In this document: positions 7,626 through 14,438 of the stretch, piece by piece | Position numbering within the stretch: position 1 is the stretch's first letter | Layout of the letters: every line of letters starts with the position of its first letter | NCBI GenBank assembly: GCA_035526585.1 | Contig: DATLCC010000053.1 | Location: forward strand, 1 to 15,146 | DNA: 15,146 bases | Reading direction: 5' to 3' | Origin: JAJPHT01 sp035526585 | GTDB lineage: Archaea > Thermoplasmatota > SW-10-69-26 > JACQPN01 > JAJPHT01 | Notes under the pieces: model-generated | Seen by the model: the letters and a program-made list of their open reading frames with translations, nothing else | Databases searched by the model: none | What the model was told of the DNA's origin: nothing | Made by a program: the position numbers and the translations under genes

Positions 7626-7724
7626 TCAGAACGCCCGGAGGCCGCACGTCGGGCATCGGGCGCCGCCGCAGCACGAAGGCTGGAGCGTCGCGTCGCAGTC
7701 CAGGCAGGCGACGTCCTCGTTCAC
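7626..7724 (-). CDS. 32-residue zinc-knuckle microprotein
   Basis: This small frame encodes 32 residues with two CxxC knuckles, CLDC at 7-10 and CPTC at 24-27, plus a CC pair at 18-19, before ending GLRAF and TGA. Two CxxC pairs 13 residues apart are the signature of a minimal zinc ribbon, so the protein probably folds around one zinc ion. The GTG start at 7724 is supported by GGTGGAG eight bases before it, a good match to the archaeal anti-Shine-Dalgarno sequence. An in-frame GTG at 7748 is an alternative start. It lies 50 bases upstream of the aminotransferase on the same strand and may be co-transcribed with it. Archaea encode many such zinc proteins of unknown function. I cannot say whether it binds nucleic acid or a protein. 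Confidence 0.55.
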   Translation of the reverse strand: MNEDVACLDCDATLQPSCCGGARCPTCGLRAF

Positions 7725-7816
7725 CCGCCTGGCTCCACCTGGCGCCACATGGCTGGAGCAGGCGGGGCGGCGCGAAAGTGCTATGACCCGAGCCCCTCTC
7801 CGCACGCCCGAGAGAG

Positions 7817-8416
7817 ATGCTCGCCTTCCACCCCCTGCGGCACGAGCGCGCCTCCCCCGCGCGCCTCGCCGAGCTTCTCGAGGAGTTCAAGTCGCTCCTC
7901 CACAGGAAGGGCATGGCGTCGATGGACGAGTACGGTGACATGCTCCAGTGGGGCGTCGCGCGCGAGGGGGGCGCGTGGCGCAAGTTCCACGCCTTCCACC
8001 CCGACTGGTGCTCCTTCGACGACCGCTACTGGGGGACCATCCACTACCACGCCGGCTGGATCCGCGGCACGATCCTCGCGGGCCACCTCGAGCACAACAC
8101 GTACGAGGCCGCCCCGGACCCCGCGGGCGACCGCTTCTACCAGGGGCAGCCCCACCGCCTCACGAAGCACACCGCGCAGCAGCCGCAGGGCACCGTCTAC
8201 ACGCTGCCCGCGATGGTGCCGCACTGGATCAAGCCGAAGGCGCTCACGCTCACGTTCTTCGAGGAGGAGGACAACGGGCAGCTGGGCGATCTCATCAACC
8301 CCGTCTCGGAGGAGACCGACGATCATCGCTGGACGCAGGAGCAGGCCGAGGCGCTCCTCCCCGAGATCGTCGCGCTCATCGACGCGCGCCTATCGAGCCT
8401 GCGCGTCACCGCATGA
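7817..8416 (+). CDS. Cupin-like protein (cysteine dioxygenase-like metal site)
   Basis: The 199-residue protein has a helical N terminus and a beta-rich middle with the hallmarks of a cupin metal site: HYHAGWIRGTILAGHLEHN at 76-94, giving H76 and H78 plus H93, then a second motif GTVYTLPAMVPHW at 125-137 with H136. The layout H-x-H, then G-x-L and an aromatic residue, then a distal histidine resembles cysteine dioxygenase-type and related non-heme iron cupins, but the substrate cannot be read from sequence. There is no signal peptide, so it acts in the cytoplasm. The ATG at 7817 lacks a clear Shine-Dalgarno site; AAAGTGCTATGA around 7775-7786 is a possible TATA box. It is divergent from the zinc-knuckle gene and 56 bases before an SRPBCC gene on the same strand. 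Confidence 0.65.
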   Translation: MLAFHPLRHERASPARLAELLEEFKSLLHRKGMASMDEYGDMLQWGVAREGGAWRKFHAFHPDWCSFDDRYWGTIHYHAGWIRGTILAGHLEHNTYEAAPDPAGDRFYQGQPHRLTKHTAQQPQGTVYTLPAMVPHWIKPKALTLTFFEEEDNGQLGDLINPVSEETDDHRWTQEQAEALLPEIVALIDARLSSLRVTA

Positions 8417-8472
8417 CGCGGCCCGAAACCGCCAAGTAGCCGGCAGGCGCGTGAGCGGACCGTGCAGGGAGC

Positions 8473-8922
8473 ATGATCGTCGAGGCGCGCGTCACGATCG
8501 CCGCATCCCGGGCCGCGGTGTGGGCGACCATGACCGACATCGAGCGCGCGGCGCAGATCCTCACGGGCGTCGAGGCGATCGAGATCGTCGAGAAGCCCGC
8601 GAGCGGGATCGTCGGGCTGCGGTGGCGCGAGACGCGCATGTACTTCGGGGAGCCCGCGACCGTCGAGAAGCGCATCACGAAGGCGACCGAGACCGGGTCG
8701 TACGAGACGCGCGCACAGATCGAGGAGTACGTGTTCGTGTCGACGATGACGCTCTCCGGCGAGGACGGCGCGACGACGCTCACGAGCGCGCACGAGACGC
8801 AGCCCCAAGGCTTCGTCGCGCGGTTGAAGTCGATCCCGATGGTCTTCTTCAAGGGCGTCCTCAGGAAGGCGCTCCTGCAGGACCTGAACGACATCAAACG
8901 CGCTGCCGAGAACGTCGAGTGA
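8473..8922 (+). CDS. SRPBCC (START-like) ligand-binding domain protein
   Basis: The 149-residue protein has the typical opening of the SRPBCC superfamily: a beta strand (MIVEARVTIAASRAAVW), two short helices (TMTDIERAAQILTGVEAIEI), alternating strands through residue 110, and a long C-terminal helix at about 115-148 that closes the pocket (ending ALLQDLNDIKRAAENVE). Members bind hydrophobic ligands in a deep cavity and act as transport, cyclase or co-chaperone proteins; the ligand here is unknown. The length is normal for a single domain. An AGGGAG sits only one base from the ATG, too close for ordinary use, so leaderless initiation is possible. The stop is three bases from the stop of the convergent DUF1801 gene. 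Confidence 0.8.
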   Translation: MIVEARVTIAASRAAVWATMTDIERAAQILTGVEAIEIVEKPASGIVGLRWRETRMYFGEPATVEKRITKATETGSYETRAQIEEYVFVSTMTLSGEDGATTLTSAHETQPQGFVARLKSIPMVFFKGVLRKALLQDLNDIKRAAENVE

Positions 8923-8925
8923 TCC

Positions 8926-9252
8926 TCAGCGGCGCTGGATCGGGTGCACGGGCTCCGCCTTGTCGAGGCGGACCGCGGCGCGCACGAGCGCCGCGAACGC
9001 GCGCGTGCGCGCCTCCGCCGGCGTGCGCAGCTTCGCCACTCGCGTGGTCTTGGCGCGCCCTTCGAGGAGCGGGTGGTCGCGCGCGAGCTTCGCGCCGGCC
9101 CAGAAACCGACGGCGACGAACGTCGTCCATACGCCGATCGTGCAGACGTCCCCCCGCCCCTGGTAGGTCGCCGCGTCGTACTTCGTGACGCGCCGCAGCG
9201 AAGGCGCGACGCGGCGGATCGTCCGCTCCGTTTCCGCGGCCACGGCATCCAT
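8926..9252 (-). CDS. DUF1801 (YdhG-like) domain protein
   Basis: The 108-residue product fits the DUF1801/YdhG group of small cytoplasmic proteins. The pattern seen is KYDAATYQGRGDVCTIGVW at 24-42, then FVAVGFWAGAKL at 45-56, HPLLEGRAKTTRVAKLRTP at 60-78 and a C-terminal helix RTRAFAALVRAAVRLD. In relatives the same blocks read approximately K-Y-x-x-P-x-Y...GxG..C..G, then LLEGxGKxxRHxK. The family has an alpha/beta fold and has been linked loosely to iron handling, but no activity is established. The ATG at 9252 fits the family N terminus; sequence upstream in frame is low-complexity and not convincing. There is no Shine-Dalgarno site. It is convergent with the SRPBCC gene and divergent from the receiver gene. 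Confidence 0.78.
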   Translation of the reverse strand: MDAVAAETERTIRRVAPSLRRVTKYDAATYQGRGDVCTIGVWTTFVAVGFWAGAKLARDHPLLEGRAKTTRVAKLRTPAEARTRAFAALVRAAVRLDKAEPVHPIQRR

Positions 9253-9337
9253 CGAAGCAGGGGCCGTGGACGGCGGCGATGCGCGGCGGGCGGGCGAGCG
9301 ACGGGCGGGCAACGCATCGCGCTGGGAGCGCGGGGGG

Positions 9338-9392
9338 AAGAGGGTTGCGGCGCAAGCTCGCCTTGCGCCTGCCAGCCAGCCGCAATACTCTT
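9338..9392. repeat. Nested dyad upstream of the phosphorelay operon
   Basis: The core is a perfect GGCGCAAG/CTTGCGCC inverted repeat (9349-9356 and 9362-9369) around a 5-base loop. Outside it TTGCGGC (9345-9351) matches GCCGCAA (9379-9385), and AAGAG (9338-9342) matches CTCTT (9388-9392). It ends about 40 bases before the receiver start and overlaps the most AT-rich upstream patch (CAATACTCTT). An operator or an upstream RNA hairpin are both possible. Confidence 0.45.
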
Positions 9393-9432
9393 GTGACATC
9401 AGCGCGGCTTTGGACGCGGACGGAGACGATCC

Positions 9433-9852
9433 TTGGAAGGACACGGTCCGGCTGGAACGCGCGGCATCCTCGTCGTCGATGACGACGAGACGATGCTCCT
9501 CATCTGCCGCCGCATCTTCAAAGCCAAGCTTCCTGACCTTGTGATCACCGAGGCCAACAGCGGCGAGCATGCGATCGAGATCCTGCGAGGCCGCGAGTTC
9601 GACGTCATTCTCACGGACTTTCGGATGGGCCCCACGAATGGGATCGATGTCCTCGCGTTCGCACTGCAAGAGCGGCCCGGCTCGATCCGGATCCTGATGT
9701 CGGGCTTTGGCGACCCCGGCATGATCGAGAAAGCGAAGGAGCGAGGCCGCATCCACGAATTCATCGAAAAGCCTGTTTCGACATCAGAGATCGAGCGAGC
9801 TCTGACCCGACACGTGATCGATCGATATCTTGCGCCCGCGCGAGGGCAATAG
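9433..9852 (+). CDS. Stand-alone response-regulator receiver protein
   Basis: The 139-residue protein is a single CheY-like receiver domain with nothing attached. Key sites are present: the acidic cluster DDD at 16-18, the phosphate-accepting D62 in ILTDFRM, S90 in ILMSGFG at the switch position, and K113 in EKP. There is no DNA-binding or enzymatic output domain, so it must act by protein contact, most simply by passing phosphate to or from the kinase 12 bases downstream. The start is a TTG with GGAG seven bases before it; no better codon precedes the first strand (GILVVDDDE). The two genes almost certainly form one operon. Third positions look less GC-biased than in the neighbouring helicase and ABC-F genes. 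Confidence 0.88.
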   Translation: MEGHGPAGTRGILVVDDDETMLLICRRIFKAKLPDLVITEANSGEHAIEILRGREFDVILTDFRMGPTNGIDVLAFALQERPGSIRILMSGFGDPGMIEKAKERGRIHEFIEKPVSTSEIERALTRHVIDRYLAPARGQ

Positions 9853-9864
9853 AGGGCGCTCACG

Positions 9865-12800
9865 ATGTCCACGCTGCGGGACCCCAACGCCATCTTCTCC
9901 GGCCGGAGCGACATGGCGCGACTGATGCGCGACATCGATTGGGAGAAGACCCATCTGGGTCCCGTGGGGACGTGGCCGCAGAGCCTGCGGTCCGCGCTCG
10001 GCATCTGCCTCCACTCGCCTTTTCCGATCGCGATCTACTGGGGAGAGCAACTTGCGCTCCTCTACAACGACGCATGGAGCCCCATCCCGGGAAAGAAGCA
10101 CCCGTGGGCGCTGGGCCGCGCCGGACGGGAGGTATGGCCGGAGATCTGGGACACGATCGGACCTCTCTTCGAACGCGTCACGACCTCGGGCGAAGGGACC
10201 CTGTCCGAAGACCAGCTTCTGCCGATGCGCAGGCACGGGTACACCGAAGAATGCTACTTCAATTTCACCTTCACGCCGATCTTCGGGGAAAAGGGCCGCG
10301 TCGAGGGCGTCTTCAATGCGGTCGTGGAGACCACGTTCCGGGTGATCGGCGAACGCCGCACCCGCACGCTTCGTGAGCTCGGCGAATCGCTCGCGCGCGC
10401 AAGGAGCGCCCAGCACGCGTGCCAACTCGCGGCCGAGGCGCTTGGGAAGGCGCGAGAGGACGTGCCCTTCGCCCTCATCTACCTCGTCGAACACGACCGC
10501 AAGGGCGCCACGCTCGAAGGAAGCATCGGACTTTCCCCCGGGACGGCCGCAAGCCCCACGCGCATCGATCCCCACGGGAGCGCTCCATCCGCTTGGCCGA
10601 TCGCGAACGCGCTGAAGACACGAAAGCCGGAGGTCGTTCATGACCTCGAGGAGTACGGCCTCCCCGGCGGCGCGTGGCAGGAGCCCACCCAGAGCGCGAT
10701 CGTGGTCCCCATCGTGTCGCCGACCCACCCCGACGCGCCCGCGGGGATCCTCGTCGCCGGCATCAGTCCGCGCCGGGCGCTCGACGACGAGTATCGCGCC
10801 TTCTATGACCGCGCCGCCGTCGCGATCGCCGCAGCCATCAGCAACGCGCGCGCGTTCGAGGAGGAGCGCGCACGCGCCGAGAAGCTTGCCGAGCTCGACC
10901 GCGCGAAGACCGCGTTCTTCAGCAACGTCAGCCACGAGCTGCGTACACCCCTGACGCTCATGCTGGGGCCCATCCAGGAAGCGCTGCAGAGCGGACCGCC
11001 CCCGGAGATGCGCGACAGCCTCTTGCTGGCCGAGCGCAACAGCCTCCGTCTTCTCAAGCTCGTGAACAGCCTCCTCGAGTTCACTCGCTTGGAAGCCGGG
11101 CGTGTCGAGGCGCGATACTTGCCGACGCGCCTTGGCGAGTTCACGGCAGAGCTCGCGAGCAGCTTCGAGTCGGCCGCGAGGAGCGCCGGTCTCGCCCTCG
11201 AGCTCGACATCGAGGACGAAGCCCGCATCGCGTACGTGGATCGGGACATGTGGGAGAAGATCGTCCTCAACCTCCTCAGCAACGCATTCAAATTCACCTT
11301 CGAGGGCGGCATCCGCGTCAGCCTTCGGCACGAAGCGGACCATGTCCACCTCACGGTCTCGGACACGGGCGTCGGCATCCCGGAGAGCGAGCTGCCGCGA
11401 CTTTTCGAACGCTTCCACCGCGTCGAAGGCGCGCGATCGCGTACCCATGAGGGAAGCGGCATCGGCCTCGCCCTCGTGCAGGAGCTCGTGCGTCTCCACG
11501 GCGGGACCATCCACGCCGCGAGCCGCAAGGGCGAGGGCACCACCTTCGACATCACCATCAGAGAGGGCTACGCTCATCTGCCCCCGGAGCGCGTCGAGCA
11601 CATCGACGCGACGGCAGCGCCCTCCGGCATGGCGAGCGGCTTTGCGGGCGAGGCGCTGCGGTGGCTCCCCGAACCCGGCGCGTCCGGCCCACACGCACCC
11701 GTCCCGATCCCGCCAGGCGGACATGCCCGAATCCTCCTGGCGGACGACAACGCGGACATGCGCGCGTACGTGGGACGCCTCCTGTCCCCCCACTGGTCCG
11801 TCGAGGTCGTCTCCGACGGCGCGCAAGCGCTCGACCGGGCGCTCGCCGACCCGCCGGAGCTTGTCCTCAGCGACGTCATGATGCCCACCATGAACGGCTT
11901 CGAGCTCGTCAGGCGACTGCGAGCGGACGCCCGCACGCGCGCGGTCCCCATCATCCTCCTGAGCGCCCGCGCCGGGGAGGACAGCCGCATCGAAGGCATC
12001 GACCGCGGTGCCGACGACTATCTGACGAAACCCTTCACGGCCCGCGAGCTCCTCGCACGCGTCCATACGCATCTCGAGCTCGGACGCATCCGCGCCGCAG
12101 CCCTCCAGGCCGAACGCGAAGCCCGCGAAACGACACGCAGGCTCAACGAGGATCTCGAAGCGCGCGTCCAAGAGCAGACAACGACGCTGGAAGAACGCGC
12201 CCGGATCCTTCAAGAAGCCAACGATTCCCTCTCGAGCTTCAGCTACGTCGTAGGCCACGACCTCAAGGAACCCGTACGAGCCATCGGCACGATCCTCCAC
12301 GTGATCCAGAACGACCACGCCGCGGAGGCGACGCCGGCGCACCAGCGGCTCATCGAAGCGGCCGTCCGCGCCAACGATCGCCTCGGGCGACTCGTCACGG
12401 GACTCCTCGAATACAGCCGCGCCGCGAACGCGCCGCTCGAGGAGGCGGTCCCTACCACGATCCAAGCGGCCCTCGACGATGCGGTCCAGAGGGACGACGT
12501 CGACCAGCTCCTGCGCGACCGCCCGGTCGAAGTACGGACCGAGGGCCTCGGCACCACCATCCACGCCCCACCCTCCGCCCTCTCGCTCGCGATCGCCAAC
12601 ATCCTTGCGAACGCGCTGCAGCACAACCTCTCGCCACGACCTCGCGTGGGCATCCAGGCGTTCCAACGCGCGAACGACACGATCGAGGTCATCCTGGGCG
12701 ACGATGGGCCCGGCTTCTCCGAAGAACTCCTCGCCGAGTTCAACGCAGGAGGCTACGGGACACGACAAGGCGGGTTCGGCCTCGCGATCGCGAAACGCAC

Positions 12801-13731
12801 CATCGAACGCCTCGGCGGCAGCCTGAGCCTGGGCCGCAGCCACCTCGGAGGAGCCGCCGTCCACCTGATCCTCCCGACGAGCGCACGCACCCGGAGCAGC
12901 GTCCAGACCGACGTCGAAAAGCGCAGCGAAGCCCGCCTGCGAGAGGTCGCCGAAGCGCTCGATCAGCGCGTCCGCGAACGCACCGAGAGCTTGCACCAGG
13001 CCAACGCAGACCTCGAGACGTTCACGAACACCGCGAGCCACGACCTGCGCGCGCCGCTGCGCGCCACCGAGTTCCAGCTCGCAGAGCTCGAAGCAGCGCT
13101 CGCCCGCGGACAGAGCGCGGACGCGATCGAGCACGCCAAACGGGCGCGCAGCCAGAACGCCAGGGCACAACGCCTGGTCCACGATCTGCTCAGCTTCGCG
13201 CTAAGCAGCCGAAAGAAGATCTCGACCGACGATGTGGATCTCTCCTCGCTCGTGCGCGAGCTTGTCCTCGAATGCGAGGAACGTCACCCGGAGCGACGAG
13301 TCGAGTTCCAGATCCAGCCCGACATGCGCGTGCGCGCCGATCCCGCCCTCATACGGATCGCGCTGAACAACCTGATCAGCAACGCGAGCAAGTACAGCTC
13401 CAGCAAACCCGACGCGCGCGTGCGCGTCACCAGCCGCGTGACGCCCGACGCGACCATCGTCACCGTGGAAGACAACGGGGTGGGTTTCCCGGCGGACGAA
13501 GCCGCGCGCCTCTTCCAGCCCTTCACAAGGCTCTCGACCGCCCAAGGCCACGAAGGCGTCGGGCTCGGCCTCGCCATGGTCCACCGCATCATCACCCGCC
13601 ACGGCGGGACCATCCGGGCCGAAAGCACGGAGGGCCAAGGCGCTGCGTTCCACGTCACGCTGCCGCGCGGGCGGGAGGGAGTCTCTCGAGAACCTCCGGA
13701 CCGCGCGGGATCCGTTCATAGCGGGGAGTAG
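9865..13731 (+). CDS. Hybrid sensor kinase with three histidine-kinase modules
   Basis: This 1,288-residue frame is uninterrupted. Residues 1-160 form a PAS-like sensor of the kind found in bacterial hybrid kinases (DWEKTHLGPVGTWPQSLR at 25-42, YWGEQLALLYNDAW at 58-71). Residues about 170-330 resemble a GAF domain. Kinase module 1 has H357 in SHELRTPL, N-box N473, DTGVGI at 500-505 and GSGIGLALV at 530-538. A receiver follows at about 621-735, with D627/D628, phosphate acceptor D670, S700 and K722. After a coiled coil (740-790), module 2 has H798 in GHDLKEPV, N916, DDGPGF and GGFGLAIAK at 969-977. A second coiled coil (1010-1050) leads to module 3, with H1059 in SHDLRAPL, N1173, DNGVGF at 1203-1208 and GVGLGLAMV at 1231-1239. 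All three look catalytically intact. No membrane helix is seen, so it is cytoplasmic. Its stop codon lies in a copy of the tRNA 3' end. Three kinase modules in one chain is rare. Confidence 0.93.
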   Translation: MSTLRDPNAIFSGRSDMARLMRDIDWEKTHLGPVGTWPQSLRSALGICLHSPFPIAIYWGEQLALLYNDAWSPIPGKKHPWALGRAGREVWPEIWDTIGPLFERVTTSGEGTLSEDQLLPMRRHGYTEECYFNFTFTPIFGEKGRVEGVFNAVVETTFRVIGERRTRTLRELGESLARARSAQHACQLAAEALGKAREDVPFALIYLVEHDRKGATLEGSIGLSPGTAASPTRIDPHGSAPSAWPIANALKTRKPEVVHDLEEYGLPGGAWQEPTQSAIVVPIVSPTHPDAPAGILVAGISPRRALDDEYRAFYDRAAVAIAAAISNARAFEEERARAEKLAELDRAKTAFFSNVSHELRTPLTLMLGPIQEALQSGPPPEMRDSLLLAERNSLRLLKLVNSLLEFTRLEAGRVEARYLPTRLGEFTAELASSFESAARSAGLALELDIEDEARIAYVDRDMWEKIVLNLLSNAFKFTFEGGIRVSLRHEADHVHLTVSDTGVGIPESELPRLFERFHRVEGARSRTHEGSGIGLALVQELVRLHGGTIHAASRKGEGTTFDITIREGYAHLPPERVEHIDATAAPSGMASGFAGEALRWLPEPGASGPHAPVPIPPGGHARILLADDNADMRAYVGRLLSPHWSVEVVSDGAQALDRALADPPELVLSDVMMPTMNGFELVRRLRADARTRAVPIILLSARAGEDSRIEGIDRGADDYLTKPFTARELLARVHTHLELGRIRAAALQAEREARETTRRLNEDLEARVQEQTTTLEERARILQEANDSLSSFSYVVGHDLKEPVRAIGTILHVIQNDHAAEATPAHQRLIEAAVRANDRLGRLVTGLLEYSRAANAPLEEAVPTTIQAALDDAVQRDDVDQLLRDRPVEVRTEGLGTTIHAPPSALSLAIANILANALQHNLSPRPRVGIQAFQRANDTIEVILGDDGPGFSEELLAEFNAGGYGTRQGGFGLAIAKRTIERLGGSLSLGRSHLGGAAVHLILPTSARTRSSVQTDVEKRSEARLREVAEALDQRVRERTESLHQANADLETFTNTASHDLRAPLRATEFQLAELEAALARGQSADAIEHAKRARSQNARAQRLVHDLLSFALSSRKKISTDDVDLSSLVRELVLECEERHPERRVEFQIQPDMRVRADPALIRIALNNLISNASKYSSSKPDARVRVTSRVTPDATIVTVEDNGVGFPADEAARLFQPFTRLSTAQGHEGVGLGLAMVHRIITRHGGTIRAESTEGQGAAFHVTLPRGREGVSREPPDRAGSVHSGE
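13715..13731. repeat. 17-bp direct repeat, copy 1 (putative att site)
   Basis: The sequence TTCATAGCGGGGAGTAG is identical to 14916-14932, where it covers the 3' end of the initiator tRNA gene plus four bases beyond. Here it forms the last four codons and the stop of the kinase gene (His-Ser-Gly-Glu-stop). The match ends at both flanks (13714 and 13732 differ from the other copy). Confidence 0.65.
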
Positions 13732-13740
13732 GTTCTGAGG

Positions 13741-13770
13741 GAAAAGAGCCCAGGAAGCTCTCCTTCTCTT
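13741..13770. terminator. Possible bidirectional terminator between convergent genes
   Basis: AGAGC (13745-13749) and GCTCT (13757-13761) form a 5-bp stem with a 7-base loop just after the kinase stop. On the plus strand it is followed by a pyrimidine tract (TCCTTCTCTT). On the minus strand the stem runs into TTTTCCC. It lies between the kinase and the convergent toxin gene. The stem is short, so support is modest. Confidence 0.35.
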
Positions 13771-13807
13771 GTCACACTCGACTGCAGCCCCCAACCGGGC
13801 GAAGACG

Positions 13808-14179
13808 TCACGACGCCCGTTTTCGGTGGCGGTGTCCTCGCGGACCGATGACGAAGAGGCCTTCTGCGTTCGCAGGCGCGTCGAGATCCACGCGCTTGAG
13901 GAACGCTTCCACGAGCGCGGTGAGCGCTGGCCCTCTCGCGTCGGGAGACCTCAGAACTAGGATGCGCACCGGGGGGTCGCGCTCGATGAAGATCCGGCCG
14001 AAGTCGAGGTCCTGCGTGAGGATGGTCCTCTTCTCGCTCGCCGCGCGTTCGACGATGGCCACGTCGACCGCGCCGGTCATGCCTGCTTCGTGGACGGTCA
14101 GGACGTCGTGCCCGAGCTGACGCAATCGAAGGACGAGCGAGCGCGGGATGTTCTCGTTCGCGAATAGGCGAGCGATCAA
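13808..14179 (-). CDS. DUF5615 PIN-like toxin
   Basis: The 123-residue protein matches the DUF5615 PIN-like family, the usual partner of DUF433 proteins and thought to be an RNase-type toxin. Visible family blocks are RLFANENIPRSLVLRLRQLG at 4-23 with the N-terminal NEN acidic site, GHDVLTV at 23-29, AGMTGAVDVAIVERA at 32-46, the second acidic site TQDLDFG at 55-61, and RILVLRSPD at 72-80. The active site is expected at E9, D57 and D59. Both ANEN and ADEN variants occur in the family, so N8 need not mean loss of activity. The C terminus is basic (RGHRHRKRAS). A TTG start at 14179 overlaps the antitoxin stop as TTGA and places the first strand at the N terminus. Translation is probably coupled to the antitoxin. 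Confidence 0.82.
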   Translation of the reverse strand: MIARLFANENIPRSLVLRLRQLGHDVLTVHEAGMTGAVDVAIVERAASEKRTILTQDLDFGRIFIERDPPVRILVLRSPDARGPALTALVEAFLKRVDLDAPANAEGLFVIGPRGHRHRKRAS

Positions 14180-14406
14180 ACCACCCCGTACTCGTCGAGG
14201 TCGCCCGATTCGAGCACGCGGGAGGCGAACTTCGCAGCCGCTGCGATGTCTTCGCGGGTGAGATGCGGGTACTCGGCGATGATGTCGTCGAGGCCTTCTC
14301 CAGAGCCCAGGAGCGCGACGATGACGTGGACGGGAACGCGCGTGCCCCGGATGACGGGCTTCCCTGCGAGGATCGCGGGATCCACCACGATGCGCGACTC
14401 GACCAT
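14176..14406 (-). CDS. DUF433 antitoxin
   Basis: The 76-residue protein is a typical DUF433 protein. It opens with a strand and the signature VVDPAILAGKPVIRGTRVPV at 7-26, followed by helices VIVALLGSGEGLDDIIAEYP at 28-47 and LTREDIAAAAKFASRVL. Members are compact helix-turn-helix-like proteins that neutralise a PIN-like toxin encoded just downstream and often repress their own promoter. The ATG at 14406 has no Shine-Dalgarno site but lies about 26 bases from the TATA-like GGCTTAAGC, which suggests leaderless transcription. The stop overlaps the toxin start. The pair sits between copies of a tRNA-derived repeat, which fits a stability module carried by an integrated element. Confidence 0.88.
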   Translation of the reverse strand: MVESRIVVDPAILAGKPVIRGTRVPVHVIVALLGSGEGLDDIIAEYPHLTREDIAAAAKFASRVLESGDLDEYGVV

Positions 14407-14410
14407 GAGG

Positions 14411-14419
14411 CTTCATAAG
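14411..14419 (+). promoter_or_regulatory. TATA-like box for the frameshifted plus-strand gene
   Basis: CTTCATAAG is centred about 24 bases before the ATG at 14439. The site lies just upstream of the divergent antitoxin start at 14406, so it is interlocked with the promoter on the other strand. Confidence 0.3.
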
Positions 14420-14429
14420 AGAGCCGCCA

Positions 14430-14438
14430 GCTTAAGCC
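14430..14438 (-). promoter_or_regulatory. TATA-like box for the DUF433/DUF5615 operon
   Basis: Read on the minus strand the site is GGCTTAAGC, centred about 27 bases upstream of the antitoxin ATG at 14406. This is the spacing of a leaderless archaeal promoter. It directly abuts the opposite start codon at 14439. Confidence 0.35.

Noticed and set aside
9253..9432. A further copy of the tRNA-derived repeat on the left side of the phosphorelay operon
   Set aside because: I looked for AGCGGGGAGTAG or its complement to see whether the kinase itself lies inside a larger element, and found none in the window.
9253..9756. In-frame upstream extension of the DUF1801 gene
   Set aside because: The extra sequence is antisense to the receiver gene and low in complexity. 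The family N terminus fits the ATG at 9252.
9784..13182. Very long open frame on the minus strand opposite the kinase
   Set aside because: It is a shadow of the GC-rich kinase gene. Its translation is dominated by Arg, Ala, Glu and Gly with no recognisable motif, whereas the plus frame carries complete kinase signatures.
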